From contig NC_088306.1 of the NCBI RefSeq assembly GCF_032854445.1, positions 11,219,386 to 11,283,385 of the forward strand: a stretch of DNA of 64,000 bases, read 5' to 3'. Both the position numbers and the translations under genes were made by a program. Origin of the DNA: Liolophura sinensis. Its lineage: Eukaryota; Mollusca; Polyplacophora; Chitonida; Chitonidae. The notes beneath the pieces are model-generated. The model made no database searches, was not told the origin of the DNA, and saw only the letters and a list, made by a program, of their open reading frames with translations. Below, piece by piece: positions 23,701-38,700 of the stretch. Positions within the stretch are counted from its first letter, which is position 1. Each line of letters opens with the position of its first letter.

Positions 23701-26700
23701 CGCCTTTAGTGTCAGTTGATCATAATCAGTGTACCATTATAGCACTGATAGCAAAAGGTAATAAATGTAGTAAGTAATATTGTGTAATAACGTTGATAGA
23801 AGAAACTAGCTTGCATTTGAGACTCTTCCATGTGGACAGGGTCATGCCTTGAACCATAGCAACTCTTCACATGATCTGTTCTGTCGAGTGAATTCCTGAC
23901 AAATCCATTTGAGGCATAACAAAATTTTTTTAGGTAAGTTTGACATTCATTCGTCATGTAATAAGAAACGAGATCACATACAGCTTCAGATTATATACAT
24001 GACTGTGAAGGCCTGTTGCTAAAACAAAAACATTCAAAAACACAAAATCATGATATTGTTAAAATAAAAATGATGAATAGAATTTATTATGTAATAATAA
24101 ATGGATTATCATTTTAATTTTTCAAGAGAGCAAAATTTATGGTATTCAACCTTCACCACAGTCCTCTATTTAATTTCCAGGATCAGTTAACGGAACAAAA
24201 CAGTCTCGTCTCCAGCAGTTGGTTGACTGGTGTGGCGGCGAGAACTTTGATGGCTGTCTTATTTTTGACGAATGTCACAAAGCAAAAAATTTTGTACCAG
24301 TAAGTATGTAAGAGGCAACATCTTTACTGCAGAAGCTGAGACAGGAAGAGTGTTATATAGGCCTGAAAAGAAAACAACACATTTATACAAATTTAAATGA
24401 AAGAGCTATACTTAAGGTATATTTTCGGCCAGCCTTGCTGGTTTTTTGAGATTTTAGCTTTGCCAAGAAGCTCTTCAGGGAATGGCACTCCAGACATATT
24501 TTGGCAGTCTACAGCCACACATGTAGGCATGGTGTGGCCCTCAAGTACATTCCAAACTCTTCATTTTTAGAATGGACTTTCACAGACCCCTCTAGTCCAC
24601 AATTATCATGCTATACGTATGTATTTAGCCGAAACTGGAAATGCAAGTTAATCAATGGTGAGTTAAACAGTGACGTCATAATAAATAGTCAAGTGGAGGA
24701 AAGGGGGCTTTTCATTGGACAAACCTAAAAGATGGTGGGACTTTCAGTGTGCCTCGAATCAGTGGATTTTGTAGAAAATGAGATTGTTTAAAACAGGTTT
24801 GACAAAAACAAAAAAAAAATAGAATTCCACTCAGTTTGTGTAACTCTTTCATTTAGGGTATAGATGGTATAAATGTGTTCTTTTCCTTGAAGTTCAGCTT
24901 CATGTGGAAGTACTGCCAACAGAAAAGTTCATGGACCATGTATTAACTTGCCCCAGCACCTCCAGGGGTCTATATTGTATGACATCCACCTGTACCAGAC
25001 AGGTAGCATTTTTAAGTGGCAGGTCACAAGTCTTCACCTGTTGATGTGTTTTACTACTCTGTTCCTGGAAATATTTTTTAATATCAGAACTAGTCGTAGG
25101 ACTACCATTTTTATTTGTGGATGTTGTTGTTGTTTGACAGCATATGTTCACCATTATTGGGGCAGATGTATTAAAATATGTGCACAGGTATAGAAGGTTA
25201 CTCTTCCACCCATACATGTAAATTTCATTTTCCTTCCAATGCTGATTATTCCGTGTCCGATTACTGGGAATATTGCTGCCACAAGTTCAGATCTGTTTTT
25301 ATTTATTTATTTGATTGGTGTTTTACGCCGTACTCAAGAATATTTCACTTTTACGACGGCGGCCAGCATTATGGTGGGAGGAAACTGGGCACAGCCCGGG
25401 GAAACCCTCGACCATCCGCAGGTTGCTGGAAAACCTTCCCACGTACGGCCGGAGAAGAAGCCAGCATGAGCTGGACTTGAACTCACAGCGACCACATTGG
25501 TGAGAGACTCTTGGGTGATTATGCTGCGCTAGCACGCTAACCAACTGAGCCACGGAGGCCCCAGTCTGTTTTTAAGTCAAATGTGAGTTCACCCCAGACA
25601 TTCTAGTTTCCTCCACACATAAACCTGGCCAATGTCATAAAATTGAAAAAAATTTCATTTTTGATGTTAAACACCAATAAATGTATAAATGTGTATTCCG
25701 TTATAGGGCAAAGAACAAGCCAGTACAAAAGTGGCAGTCGCCGTGACACAAGTACAGAGGTATCAGTTATACATGTGCTTGTGTGAATGTAGTCAGATAC
25801 CATGGGTAAAGTAAAGAACATTTGCTTAAAACTTCATAATCTCAGGATAACTGTCAACAATATTTTGCTATTCCTTAGCTATTTTTCCCTTTATATCAGT
25901 TACAGACTGTAGATGTGGATTTATTTTACGCTCAAAATTGAGAAACCGGTGACTCTGTAAATAATTTCCATTAGTAATTATGTTGGCACATTCATTGACT
26001 GAAATTTCGGATGTGAAGTTATCCCCCCACTGTTGTAGAATATTGCCCAAGGCCCGTGTGGTCTACTGCAGCGCTACTGGGGTCACAGACGTTAAAAACA
26101 TGGTAAGTGGTTGCTATAACTCAGTGTTAACAGGGAACAGTTGTTCAAAAGTGTATTAATTCAGATTTAAAATTTGAATACCAGTCTCATCCTAATACAA
26201 AGTAATTGGCACTTTAGTCTGGACTAACGTTAATATCAGGCTTAAGCTCTAATACACTTTTGAACAACTGGGGCCAGGAGATCAGGGTCAAATCTTGAGC
26301 TTTCCTAGTCCTAAGTTTACAAATTACTTCTGGTGCAGTGTTAAGTGAAATGCCTCGCCAACACGGACAATAAATGATCCGGAATATCAGTTACCCAAAC
26401 ACGAACAACACTTGTTGTCCATGTTTGAAGATTCCAGGGGGGAAAGACGGATAAATGATATATCCATAGTCATGTGACCCCAAAAAGTTGTCACATCTTC
26501 CATTTCGTATGTACTCACATGACATTTCCATTGAGTGACACTGATTGGTTCGTGTAGAGGACAGCGATGTCACAAGATCCAGATTGCCCGCAGGCAAGGG
26601 ATAATCGTGTGCCCAGCAACATTTTTTGTTGCCCAAAATCAAATAAGCTGAATCTTTGGATCAAATGTTTGATGATCTGAAATTCTTGTTCTGGTTACTC

Positions 26701-29700
26701 GCACATGAGTAAATTTCAAGAATGTTTTGTTCAAGAAATCTCTTTTTCGACAACAAATATTGTCCGTGTAAGCTGGGCGTAACAGTATGGACCAAGTACT
26801 GACAGTGTTATCTGTGTATACTGTTTCTGGGTGGGGCATTGTATATTATGACTGTGACATGGTATTTAATGAAAGACATTGACGTAACACAACATACCAA
26901 ATGATGTTGAAAGTGTTAATTAAATGAACACATGAAGTATGATATTAAAGCCTGTGCCCCCAGTGCAGATTTCTCTAGTAATGACTGACTACCACCATTA
27001 CGGTTGAACAGTACCAAGAATATTTTTGAAATATTTTGGGGGGGAATTCTGGAACTTTAAAGGCAATAGCTAGGTTAAAAGTGACACACCTCAGATGCTT
27101 TTGTACGCTTTGCTGGGGCCTAAATTTTAATGTAAAGCTGTTACATATCTTTCAACACTTCGGCAAATTATTGTAACGAAAAGGGCGACAAAGAATTTCT
27201 GGTTTGCTCTGAAATGTTTACATTTTATTTTCTTGCAGGCTTTTATGGAAAGACTGGGCCTATGGGGAGAAGGTGCTCCTTTTAAAGACTTCGATAATTT
27301 CATCGAGTCCATTCAGAGAAAAGGTTTGGGTATGTACACAGTGTGTTCTCACTCGGTTTTCATTTATTTTATTATTTTTTTACTCTGCTGTTTATTTGTT
27401 TATGTTATGTGTCTGATGCTAAATCGATAGTTTATATGTCCACCACATTGCAGCATTTCAAATTAACGCATTGGAAACAAACTAAAACTCAATATTCAGC
27501 TGTATATTTATAACTTTCAGACCAAATTTGAATTTGATATTGATGTTTGCCCGGTTTCCTCACACCATAATGTTGGCTGTCATCGTATAAGTGAAATATT
27601 CTTGAGTATGGCATAAAACACCAATCATATAAATAAAATAGATATTTTGTGTGTGGTTATTGCTCTTTTGCACATTTTTGCAGCAGAACTTCCAAAGGAA
27701 TTATTAAATATTGAATATATCTGATGTGAAGGTTTAAGTGTATGTGTGTATCTGTACATGGCACGGGAAAGTTTGTGAGCCACTTACCAAATGGCGGTGG
27801 TTTTACGCTGGGCACTCCAGTGAGATTCTTCCATCATTGAAACCTTCACCCTTTTTATCATTATATTGTTAAGTGTTCGTGCAAAGTTAAACGTCAGTCA
27901 GTCAAATCAAACCAAATTAGGTTTTGTCGGATTAACTTGTATACATATATATCTACTGTGACCTAACAGTTTGTCGGGACCGGTAGATCCAGGATCAATC
28001 CTTGATCGAGTCACACCTAAGACATTAAAAGAGTAAGTTGTAACTTCCTCGCTTGGCGTTCAGCATGAAGGGGATAGTGCAACTACTGGTTGACCCATAT
28101 CAGTATAATGGCTCAGGCGGTGCGGCTTACTTGCCTTCGGTAAGTCGCCTCAGTGAAGCAGCACTAAATGAAAGAGTGGTGGAAATCCGTCCTGCAACTA
28201 GGAGGCATATTACACATACATGCACCCTAAGGATTCCTTCGTCGTCATATGACTGAAAAATTGTTGAGTACGACGTTAAACCCCAAGCACTCGCTCACTC
28301 ATCTAACAGTTTGTATGTGTTGGTTTTAAAGGTGTGGCTGAAATGTTAGCCATGGAGATGAAGACAACAGGGATGTATGTGTCCAGGGGACTGAGCTTCA
28401 AACAAGCAGAGGTCAGTTATGCCTTACATTCTTAGATCGTTTACAATAATATAGTCCTGTTTCTTGAGAACAAAATAACAACATGTTTGTAGCCATTGAG
28501 TGATTCTTGAGTGTGTGATTTTTGGGGCCCATTTTACAAAATACTATGTAGCGGTAAACCCCAATCTTTTATTCTACATGTATGTTTTGGGTCCTTATTC
28601 GGTGAGATGGTTAAAGTGCCAGCTTCCTGCAACTGTGCACTTTGAGGTCGCGCATAGGAATCCAGCTCTTGCTGTTTTGGCTGTGGCCTGAGGTCAGGAG
28701 GTCCCTCAGGTACATAGAGAAGGGAGGTGGTTTACTCCGACCACGCCTTTGTCCTGGGTACTTGGAGAAGGGAGGGTGGGTTCACTCTGACCACGCCTTT
28801 GTCCTGGGTACTTGGAGATGGGAGGTGGTTCACTCTGACCACGCCTTTGTCCTTCACCCTCAGCATGTCTCACGAATGAAAAATTCTCGAGTTTTGCATT
28901 CAATACCAAAGATATTCTTTGTTTTTCAGTTTGTGACAGTGGAAGCTCAGGTGACAAAGGAACAGATGAAGATGTACGATATTGCTGCTCATGTGTGGTG
29001 AGTTCTTAGCAAATTTCACATCTTCATCTGAGGCATCAGTTGATTAGGAACGAAAAAGCACCGATTAATAAACTAAATCTAAATGGGAATTTATACATAT
29101 CTTCTCTCTCATTGTTCAAAGGGATCTTGGTTGGAAAAGTGATCGAAGACTTGCACTAAGGAGTTCATGTGATGTTTTGTTGATTGAAGACCAGTATACC
29201 TAATTTTGGAAAGTTTGTCAGTAACTTCCGCTGTTTGCGGAAAATTGTAACTTCCGTTGTTTACGGAAATTTCATCATTATTGTATGAAAGAGTCTATAC
29301 CAGACATTTTTGACATGAAATCCATACTGACTAATCAAGTATATTTTTCTCTATATACCAAGACTACTGTAATTCTTCAAGTTTTCACATGGTTGCAAGG
29401 TGTTTATTCAAGCATATTCAGAAAGCATTATTCTGTGTTGTCTGATAAAACTATACTTTTGGTGGATCCATGAAATTTGTGAATCCAACCAATATAGTTT
29501 TGTCCCTAAAATAAAATTAAAAATGTGCATAAATTGCTCTGAAATGGTTGAGGAATTAGGATGCCTGAAATTATTTCTCTTCAGAAAATACTGGTACCTT
29601 CGCGATTAATTGTTTTAAACGATTCTTTTTCAAAAGTTTGAATAAGGCGAAGGCGAATTTTAATTGTATTAAAATTGTTTTAAACACTAACACGTGGACA

Positions 29701-32700
29701 CAGATGAGGCTGATATTTTGTGAAAGGTAATTATTTGGGAAATTCTAAAGTAATAACAAAAATCTGAAAGGAGTTGCTCTAATTGATTTCTTGCCTAATA
29801 TCAAGAGTATTGCCTCTTTGAACAACTGTTTTAGAAATCATATCACAGATTCTTATTTTAATGTCTTACCACAGGAACGAAGTACGGAAAGCTTTAGAAT
29901 CCGCCATGTTTAGAACAGGCTGTAGTAACAACAGAATCTGGGCACAGTTCTGGTCAGCTCACCAGAGATTCTTCAAACAGCTGTGGTGAGTGTGGCTTAC
30001 TTTCACTTTTGTTTTCATCCAACTTAAAGTCGGGAGACCTTGGATCACACTAGGGTGGGATCATATCATAGTCTTTAAAAATGGTACTTGTCACTGCCAC
30101 ATTTATGTGCAGCACTGAGAGGTTACAGCAAGGAAACAGGACTGATTGGTTGTCCTGGTGTATAGTCTGATTGGGTGGGGTGTCATGCCTGGTGTCTTTG
30201 GCATGATCTTTCATTGGCAGCACAACTGCCACAAGAAGACACAGTACATGTACACACTAATGACTCTTCATTGCCATGTGAATGAAAAATTGTTGAGTAT
30301 GACATAATACCCCAAGGCTATACGCATTTATAGATGCTGTTCACATCAACTCATTACTGTGATCAGTATATAAGCATGCATCAGCATATAAGCATGTATC
30401 AGTATATAGGAGAAATGTTCTTGAATGTAATGTTAGGCACTAATCAAATGAACAACTTCATGGTGTTAACAGATGCTTGTTTAATATGTGTGCAATACAG
30501 TAATGTACATGTTGACATTATAGTTACCATAAAGTATGAACAAGGTTGAAGCTTGTAAAGAGTAAAGTAAAGAGTACTTGCAGTAAAGTAGGAGAGTTAC
30601 AAGTTACAGGGGTGGTGGATTGGTCCTCACCAGGGAGATAGTATGCCAGCACGGCGCAATGACCCAGGTGCCTCCCACCAATGCGGTCACTGTGAGTTCA
30701 AGTCCAGCTCATACTGGATTCTTCTCCGGACATACACAGTATGGATGGTCGTTTCTCCGGGCTCTGACCTGTTTCCTGTGTTTGTATAAGTGAAATATTC
30801 TTGAGTATGGCTTAAAACACAAATCAAACAAAATAAATAAATTACAAAGGCAGCGGCCGGGTCATAAAAAAAAAAAAAGCACGAAGAATGTTCACTCTTG
30901 TGTTTTCAGCATGGGGATGAAAGTGCCATGTATCATCCGTGAGGCAAAGGCAGCTCTGGAGGGAGGCCAGTGCGTGGTTATAGGACTACAGACAACAGGG
31001 GAGGTAAGTGTGTTAGAGGTTGTCTCTGGCAGTGCAATATAGCACCGAACTTCAGACAACTTGTTAGGTATCTTACAGTACAGCTTTAGGTGTGTTGTAT
31101 GGGGTTTGTGTACAATTTGTAGCTGGTGAAGTTGGACGATGCCACACTCACTGCACCCAGTTTGACAGTGTGTAAAATCTAGGCGTCAAAACAAGCCAGC
31201 CATGATTCAAAATGGATGTTCCAGGTCAAGAATCGCAAGGCTAATTAACAAAACAAATCACTATAGAACTGAGAAAGTATATAAGGTGTGAAAATAAGAT
31301 GGATTCATACAACGGGAAGTAGTCAGAAGTTTTCAATGATGATGAAAACACATTGGGTGTGTTCTAAGCGAATGAAGGAAATCAGTATACAAATGAAGTA
31401 GTAATTCTTGTTTATAAGATATTGATAATCAAAATTTGTATCTCAGTTGCACTTTGATTACAACTGTTCATAATCAAAGTCTCTACCTGTTCTAGTAACA
31501 GTATTGTGTTCACCAAGGTGTTTACTCCGTTATCCAGAATGTTTGACTTATGTGTCAAGCTGTTGTTACGGAAAGTGGGCAAACCCCACGGGAATTCCAC
31601 CTCATATATCACCATCTACCTGAGAAATGCTCTAAATGACCTAACATTTCACCCACAAAAGTGTATTTTTAGAGACAAATGTCACAAAATATGATTTTTG
31701 GTGCTGAAACTTACAATGTTCCAGTATGGATATCACCCCATGTTCAAACCAAACCTCAATCACTTTTATAAAATTAGTAGAACTCTCAAAATCAGAAAAT
31801 ACGAGTAAGTTAGTCATGGATGATATTCATGGTCATTTAGGGTATGTGTGAAATAAAAGTGGGCCGTACGTGGGAAGGTCTGTCAGCAACCTGCGGATGG
31901 TCGTGGGTTTCCCCCTGGGCTCTGCCCGGTTTCCACCCACCCTAATGCTGGCCGCCGTTGTATAAGTGAAACATTCTTGAGTACGGCGTAAAACACCAAT
32001 CAAAAAAATAAATAAAAGTGCAGAAATCAGGCATGGGTTTGTCTGAGAAGTATGATTAATTAGGAAAAGGGAACTTTGATGCTAATTTGCAAAGCTACAG
32101 TCTCTATCCACATGTATGCTTTGATGTCCACTGTTCCTTCAGGCCTAGCTCTGAGATCTGTTGGCCATGTTCCCAGCTTAGCTCCAAGATCGGTTAGCCA
32201 TTTTCGCGGCTTAGCTCCAAGATGGGTTAGCCATGTTCCCAGCTTAGCTTCCACATTAACCACTCTGAACCGTTACATTCACTAACCTGGAACTCGGTCG
32301 TGTCATCTGTTCTGTCTCCCAAGTACCAATGCTGTACGCCATAAAAAGAGGTGTCCCATGATCTTAAAGTCATTCTGAATTCATCTCACCTCATTATGTG
32401 GGAATAATAAAGGCCATAACATCGCAAATAACACAAATGTAACCAAGACACCCATGCACCATGGACAGCATCAGAACTTGGCAAGCTGCCATTTTCAAAT
32501 CATGTTACTCGGTTGCTAGGGTGGACTTGCCTACTCTGCCTAAAAGACCATCTTTTTTCACAGTATAATTGATCATATTTTGATCATTTCATTATTAAGA
32601 CACAACTTAAAGTTAAGACTCCTAAACAATTTGTCAGTCGCCCTTTAGATGGTGTACATCTTATTGGATTGAATCCAATCATTCTTCGTGTTTATCTTTT

Positions 32701-35700
32701 TCGGGACGTTGCGGAGTGTAGCTGACTCAAATTGAAAATGATGGCTCGCAAAGTTTGGCATGCAGTCAGTGTAACAGATATATTTGTGTTAATTGTGACG
32801 TTATGGTCATTATTCATGAATAATGAGGTAAGAATTACTGAAGGGTTACAGGAAACAAGTTTTTGTAACACACAGCTTTGACGTGTTGAGAACAGCCCAT
32901 GCGGACGGACTGAGTTCCAGGTTAGTAAATGGAAGAGCACAGATCTGTATTTTTGAAAGCTGAGCTGGAAAGAATTGAACAGATCTCCAATCTACTAAAG
33001 GCCTCACTAATATACTGAGTTACATGTACTCGTGCAATTTCAGGCAAGCCTGGAGCAGGAACTTTCAAAAAAGAAGGACAAGCTTGACGAATTTCTCTCC
33101 CTTTGTCGCGAGATTCTGATTAGATTTGTTGACCAGTATTTTCCTACTGCTGTAGAGGGCGCTGTAAGTACCTGGTGTGAATTCACAAACATTACCATTT
33201 TAGACAAGAGGTCACTATGAAGGTTTATATACTCTAGTACGCATTCCTTCTTAAGATGTTCACTCATGATACTAATCTCCAACAGACTCTGACAGTGCAA
33301 GTTGTAATAAGCTGGAACACCAGTCAAATGCAGGTAATGATAATCGCTAAAAATTAATATAATCTCAAGGGGAAGTAAATGTACAAGTTTTGTCTCGGCA
33401 CATCACCCAGTCAGCTATCAGCCAGAGGGTGATGTAATGTTACCCAAATCCCCAAAGCTGTGTTTGAACTCTTTCTATCTTTAATTTTGAAGAGTTTACA
33501 AAGGGAGGTTAGTTATCTTATTAAAAAGTTCTGTTGGAACCTGTGGGTTTTTATTTAATGCATTTTGATTTCCAAACATCTCTGAACATGGACAGAGAAC
33601 ACATAATAGTGCATGTCCTTACTTTGACATTTTTAGTCTTTCGTTTGACATTTTTATATCTTGACTTTGACATTTTTATATCTTGACAGAAGGAGGATGA
33701 ACCCAAAGAAGATAACTGGAGCGTGACTGCCAAAGATATGTTGGTGAATTTTGCAAAGCAGATTGAGCTGCCTAATAGGTGAGGGATTACATATAACTTA
33801 TCACAGCCAAAAACAGTGTATTCGCCTCCCCCCCCCCAAAAAAAAATTTAAACCTTACCTGCATATTCTGTTCACATCACCTCACTTGAAAAGGTTGAAG
33901 ATTTACAATATAAGGGGGCCTCTGTGGCCTGGTGGCTTATTATAGCGTGTTAGCACAGCGCATTGACTGTGGGGCTTCTCACCAGTGCAGTCGCTGTGAG
34001 GCCTGCCAGCTACCTGTGGATCATCGTGTGTTTCCCTCGGGCGCTCTCCGGTTCCATCCCTTCATAATGCTGACCACCCCCACCCACCCTCCACCCTAAT
34101 TGTGAAAGTGCAATATTCGTGAGCATGAACTCCAATCAAATAAACTTGCAACAAATTTTTGCTTTACGTCCTCTGATCCATTTATTTGTCCGGGAATCAG
34201 ACTCTTTGATAATGTTTGTCAGGGTGTGGTTGATTTCCTGATAAGTCATGGACGTACAAAGAACAGATGAATATTGAGTCACATCTTTTTACAGTTTACA
34301 ACTTTCTGCTCTTTTTTGTGATCTATGAATATAATATCTGTGTACGACAATCAGTTCTACTTGTTTTTGGTGTGAAGGTCAGTATTCGAATGTATCACAT
34401 GTCTTGAACGTTAAACAGTTTTACCAACTTAGGACTCAAGCGAGCAAGCGGTATCCTGTGAATGCCTTATTGTTTATTCTTAATATTTTGTCTTTCTTCT
34501 AATTCAGTCCTCTTGACCAGATCATTGATGAGCTGGGTGGCCCTGACATTGTCGCAGAAATGACAGGGCGACGGGGACGCATGGTTCGTCGCCATGGCAA
34601 TGCCAAGCCGCAGTATGAGTTACGAGGAATGGAGGCTGACAGCACAGCCATTGAAAGTCTGAATGTCAGAGAGGTTAGTGCAGTATACTTAGTGCAGATC
34701 ATATTTATTAACCACTGTACAACCTATCTGTCAGTCTTCCAACTTTTTCGACCTCTAAAGCACTTTTTTCATGTGTACAAAATGGCACTAAAAATGATTT
34801 GTTTGTGTCGCTAAAGATGCGAGTTTCATACATCTGTGCAAATTATTTCTCTGCACCTCGTAATTCTCTCCGAATGTTTTTACCAAAATATTCGTCACAA
34901 AGGCTGTTGGATACGTTGAAGGTGGTCTATACTAACAGTTAAAGGTTGATTCTTTTTGTATATTTAGTCAAGAAGAGAAGTTTTTACATTACATTAGTGC
35001 AATGCATCTATTTTCTTAACAGAGCTTTTCAACAAAAATACTTTGTTTGGGATAGAAAACAAATACGATTGATATCCTTAATACTTTATTTGGGATAGAA
35101 AACAAATACATTTGATATCCTTAATACTTTGTTTGGGATAGAAAACAAATACATTTGATATCCTCAGATATACATGTAATTCAACCAGTGCTACGCTGTA
35201 TTAATCAAACCCTTAGAACTGGAGCTACACTGTATTAATCTCACCTTAGGACTGGAGCTACACTGTATTAATCTCACCTTAGGACTGGAACTACACTGTA
35301 TTAATCTCACTTTAGAACTGGAGCTACACTGTATTAATCTCACCTTAGGACTGGAGCTACACTGTATTAATCTAACCTTAGGACTGGAGTTACACTATTA
35401 ATCTAACCTTAGGACTGGAGCTACACTGTATTAATCTCACCTTAGGACTGGAGCTACACTGTATTAATCTCACCTTAGGACTGGAACTACACTGTATTAA
35501 TCTCACTTTAGAACTGGAGCTACACTGTATTAATCTCACCATAGGACTGGAACTACACTGTATTAATCTCACCTTAGGATTGGAACTGCACTGTATTAAT
35601 CTCACCATAGGATTGGAGCTACACTGTATTAATCTAACCTTAGAACTGGAGCTACACTGTATTAATCTAACCTTAGGACTGGAGTTACACTGTATTAATC

Positions 35701-38700
35701 TCACCTTAGAACTGGAACTACAGTGTGTTAATCACACCTTAGGACTGGAACTACACTGTATTAATCTCACCTTAGAACTGGAACTACACTGTATTAATCT
35801 CACCTTAGGACTGGAACTACACTGTATTAATCTCACCTTAGGATTGGAGCTACACTGTATTAATCTCACCTTAGGATTGGAGTTACACTGTATTAATCTC
35901 ACCTTAGGACTGGAGCTACACTGTATTAATCTAACCTTAGGACTGGAACTACACTGTATTAATCTCACCTTAGGATTGGAACTGCACTGTATTAATCTCA
36001 CCATAGGATTGGAGCTACACTGTATTAATCTAACCTTAGGATTGGAACTGCACTGTATTAATCTCACCATAGGATTGGAGCCACACTGTATTAATCTCAC
36101 CTTAGAACTGGAACTACACTGTATTAATCTCACCTTAGGATTGGAACTACACTGTATTAATCTCAACTTAGAACTGGAGCTACACTGTATTAATCTCACC
36201 TTAGGACTGGAGCTACACTGTATTAATCTCACCTTAGGATTGGAGCTACACTGTATTAATCTAACCTTAGGACTGGAGTTACACTATTAATCTCACCTTA
36301 GGACTGGAGCCACACTGTATTAATCTCACCTTAGAACTGGAACTACACTGTATTAATCTCACCTTAGGACTGGAGCTACACTGTATTAATCTCACCTTAG
36401 GACTGGAACTACACTGTATTAATCTCACCTTAGGACTAGAGCTACACTGTATTAATCTCACCTTAGGATTGGAGCTACACTGTATTAATCTCAACTTAGA
36501 ACTGGAGCTACACTGTATTAATCTCACCTTAGGACTGGAGCTACACTGTATTAATCTAACCTTAGGACTGGAACTACACTGTATTAATCTCACCTTAGGA
36601 TTGGAACTATACTGTATTAATCTCACCTTAGGACTGGAACTACACTGTATTAATCTCACCTTAGAACTGAAACTACAGTGTATTAATCTCACCTTAGGAC
36701 TGGAACTACACTGTATTAATCTCAACTTAGAACTGGAACTACACTGTATTAATCTCACCTTAGGACTGGAGCTTGTACTCTGTTTTATTGCTCGGCCAAA
36801 AGGGGGTGCATACACAGGATGCAAGATACACACATAATGTAATTTTCTTTTATGAGCATTAGAGTCAGCAACCTGCGGATCATTTTGGATTTCTTCCGGG
36901 TTCTGTTCGGTTTCCTCCCACCATAATGCTGGCCTCTGGCGTATAAGTGAAATATTCTTGAGTACGGCGTAAAACACCCATCAAGTAAATAAATAAATCT
37001 TATGGGCAGTGGTTTATTTTGATCAAATGTTTCTCTACGTGTAAACAGTTAAGTTGCAGATTTTAATTCAGATATTGCTGCACTGGCACCAGCTAAAGAT
37101 CATGAGGTTTTACAGATACATGCGCCTGGATAAGAGTGATGGTTTACATCGGACTCTTCTCACTCCACACAGATACCATTGTTTATGTAATTGTATGTGT
37201 TAGAAGTCAATATCTGTGGTCATCCGCTTATTCTTTTGGAGGAAGCGTTTTAAACCGTCTGCGGAAGTGCTGGTTGAGGCTCAAAGGCTGTACATATAAT
37301 ACCTAAATAGTCTTTCAGGTCCATCATGAATTCAACACTGACATATAATAATTTATGGGCAGAGAAAATTCTAGATTAGAGTTTAGAGGTTTTATTGACA
37401 GCAGTAGAAGCTTACATTATACATGTAGGTCAGGGGGCTGTTTGTCATAGGGGTTGAATCGTTGCGTCATCCTAATCACGATGTCGCATTCTGACAACAT
37501 ACACCGCCTTGGTATTTGCGACTGGCATAACGCTTTGAGAAACAGGTCCCTGATGTCTAACTAGCTAACTGGCCTGGATAGCACAGTTAGTAGAGCATCT
37601 GCTTCGGGAGTGGTAGATCCAGGATCAATCCTGGGTCGAGTCACGCCTAAGAGTTTAAAAGGAAGTTGTAACTTCCTCCCTTGGTGTTAAACATGAAGGT
37701 GATAGTGCATCGACTGATTAACCCGTATCAGTATAATGGCTCGGGCAGGCCTTCGGCAAGTCGTCTCAGTGAAGCAGCACTAGATAAAAGAGCTGTGGAA
37801 ATCTGTCCTGCAACAAGAAGGCACATTACATACACCGTAAGGATTCCTTCATTGTCATATGACTGAAATATTGTTGAGTATGACGTTAAACCCCGAGCAC
37901 TCACTCACTCATTCACTCACTCACTCACTCACTCTAACTAGCTGTTTAACAGTGTCAGTAATCATTCTTAAGTCTGTGTTCCTGTTTCTTACAGAGGAAT
38001 CTCTTCATGGAAGGGAAGAAACACGTAGCCATTATATCTGATGCAGCCAGCACAGGTAAGTTCTTGTGAGTAAATCTGGTAAAGGTGAAAAGTCTGTCAG
38101 GTGCAGGCAACATGTATTGTAGAAGTCCTCTGAAGGTGAAAAGTCAGTCAGGTGCAGGCAACATGTATTGTAGAAGTCCTCTGAAGGTGAAAAGTCAGTC
38201 AGGTGCAGGCAACATGTATTGTAGGTCCTCTGAAGGTGAAAAGTCAGTCAGGTGCAGGCAGCATGTATTGTAGAAGTCCTCTGAAGGTGAAATGTCAGTC
38301 AGGTGCAGGCAACATGTATTGTTGAAGTCCTTTGAAGGTGAAAAAGTCAGTCAGGTGCAGGCAACATGTATTGTAGGAGCCCTCTGAAGGTGAAAAAGTC
38401 AGTCAGGTGCAAGCAACATGTATTGTAGAAGTCATCTGAAGGTGAAAAGTCAGTCAGGTGCAGGCAACGGAATGTGGGTTACTTTGAGCACAAGTCAAGC
38501 TCATGCTGGCTTCCTCTGCGGTTGTTTGTGGGATGGTCTGCCAGCAACCTGCAGGTGGTCATAGGTTTCAACCCAGGGCTCTGCTTGGTTTCTCCCACCA
38601 TAATGCTGATCGCCGTGGTATGAGTGAAATATTCTTCAGTACGGCGTAAAACACCAATCGATGAATAAATAAGTAAATAAATCTAATTATAAGTTGAATG

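Noticed and set aside
35580-36977. Long open frames on + (236 codons) and - (166 and 232 codons)
   Set aside because: They are the 33-bp satellite read in frame, plus SINE sequence at one end; there is no independent coding signal.
38080-38467. Regular direct repeats that could suggest a CRISPR array
   Set aside because: Units are contiguous with no unique spacers, and the genome is eukaryotic.
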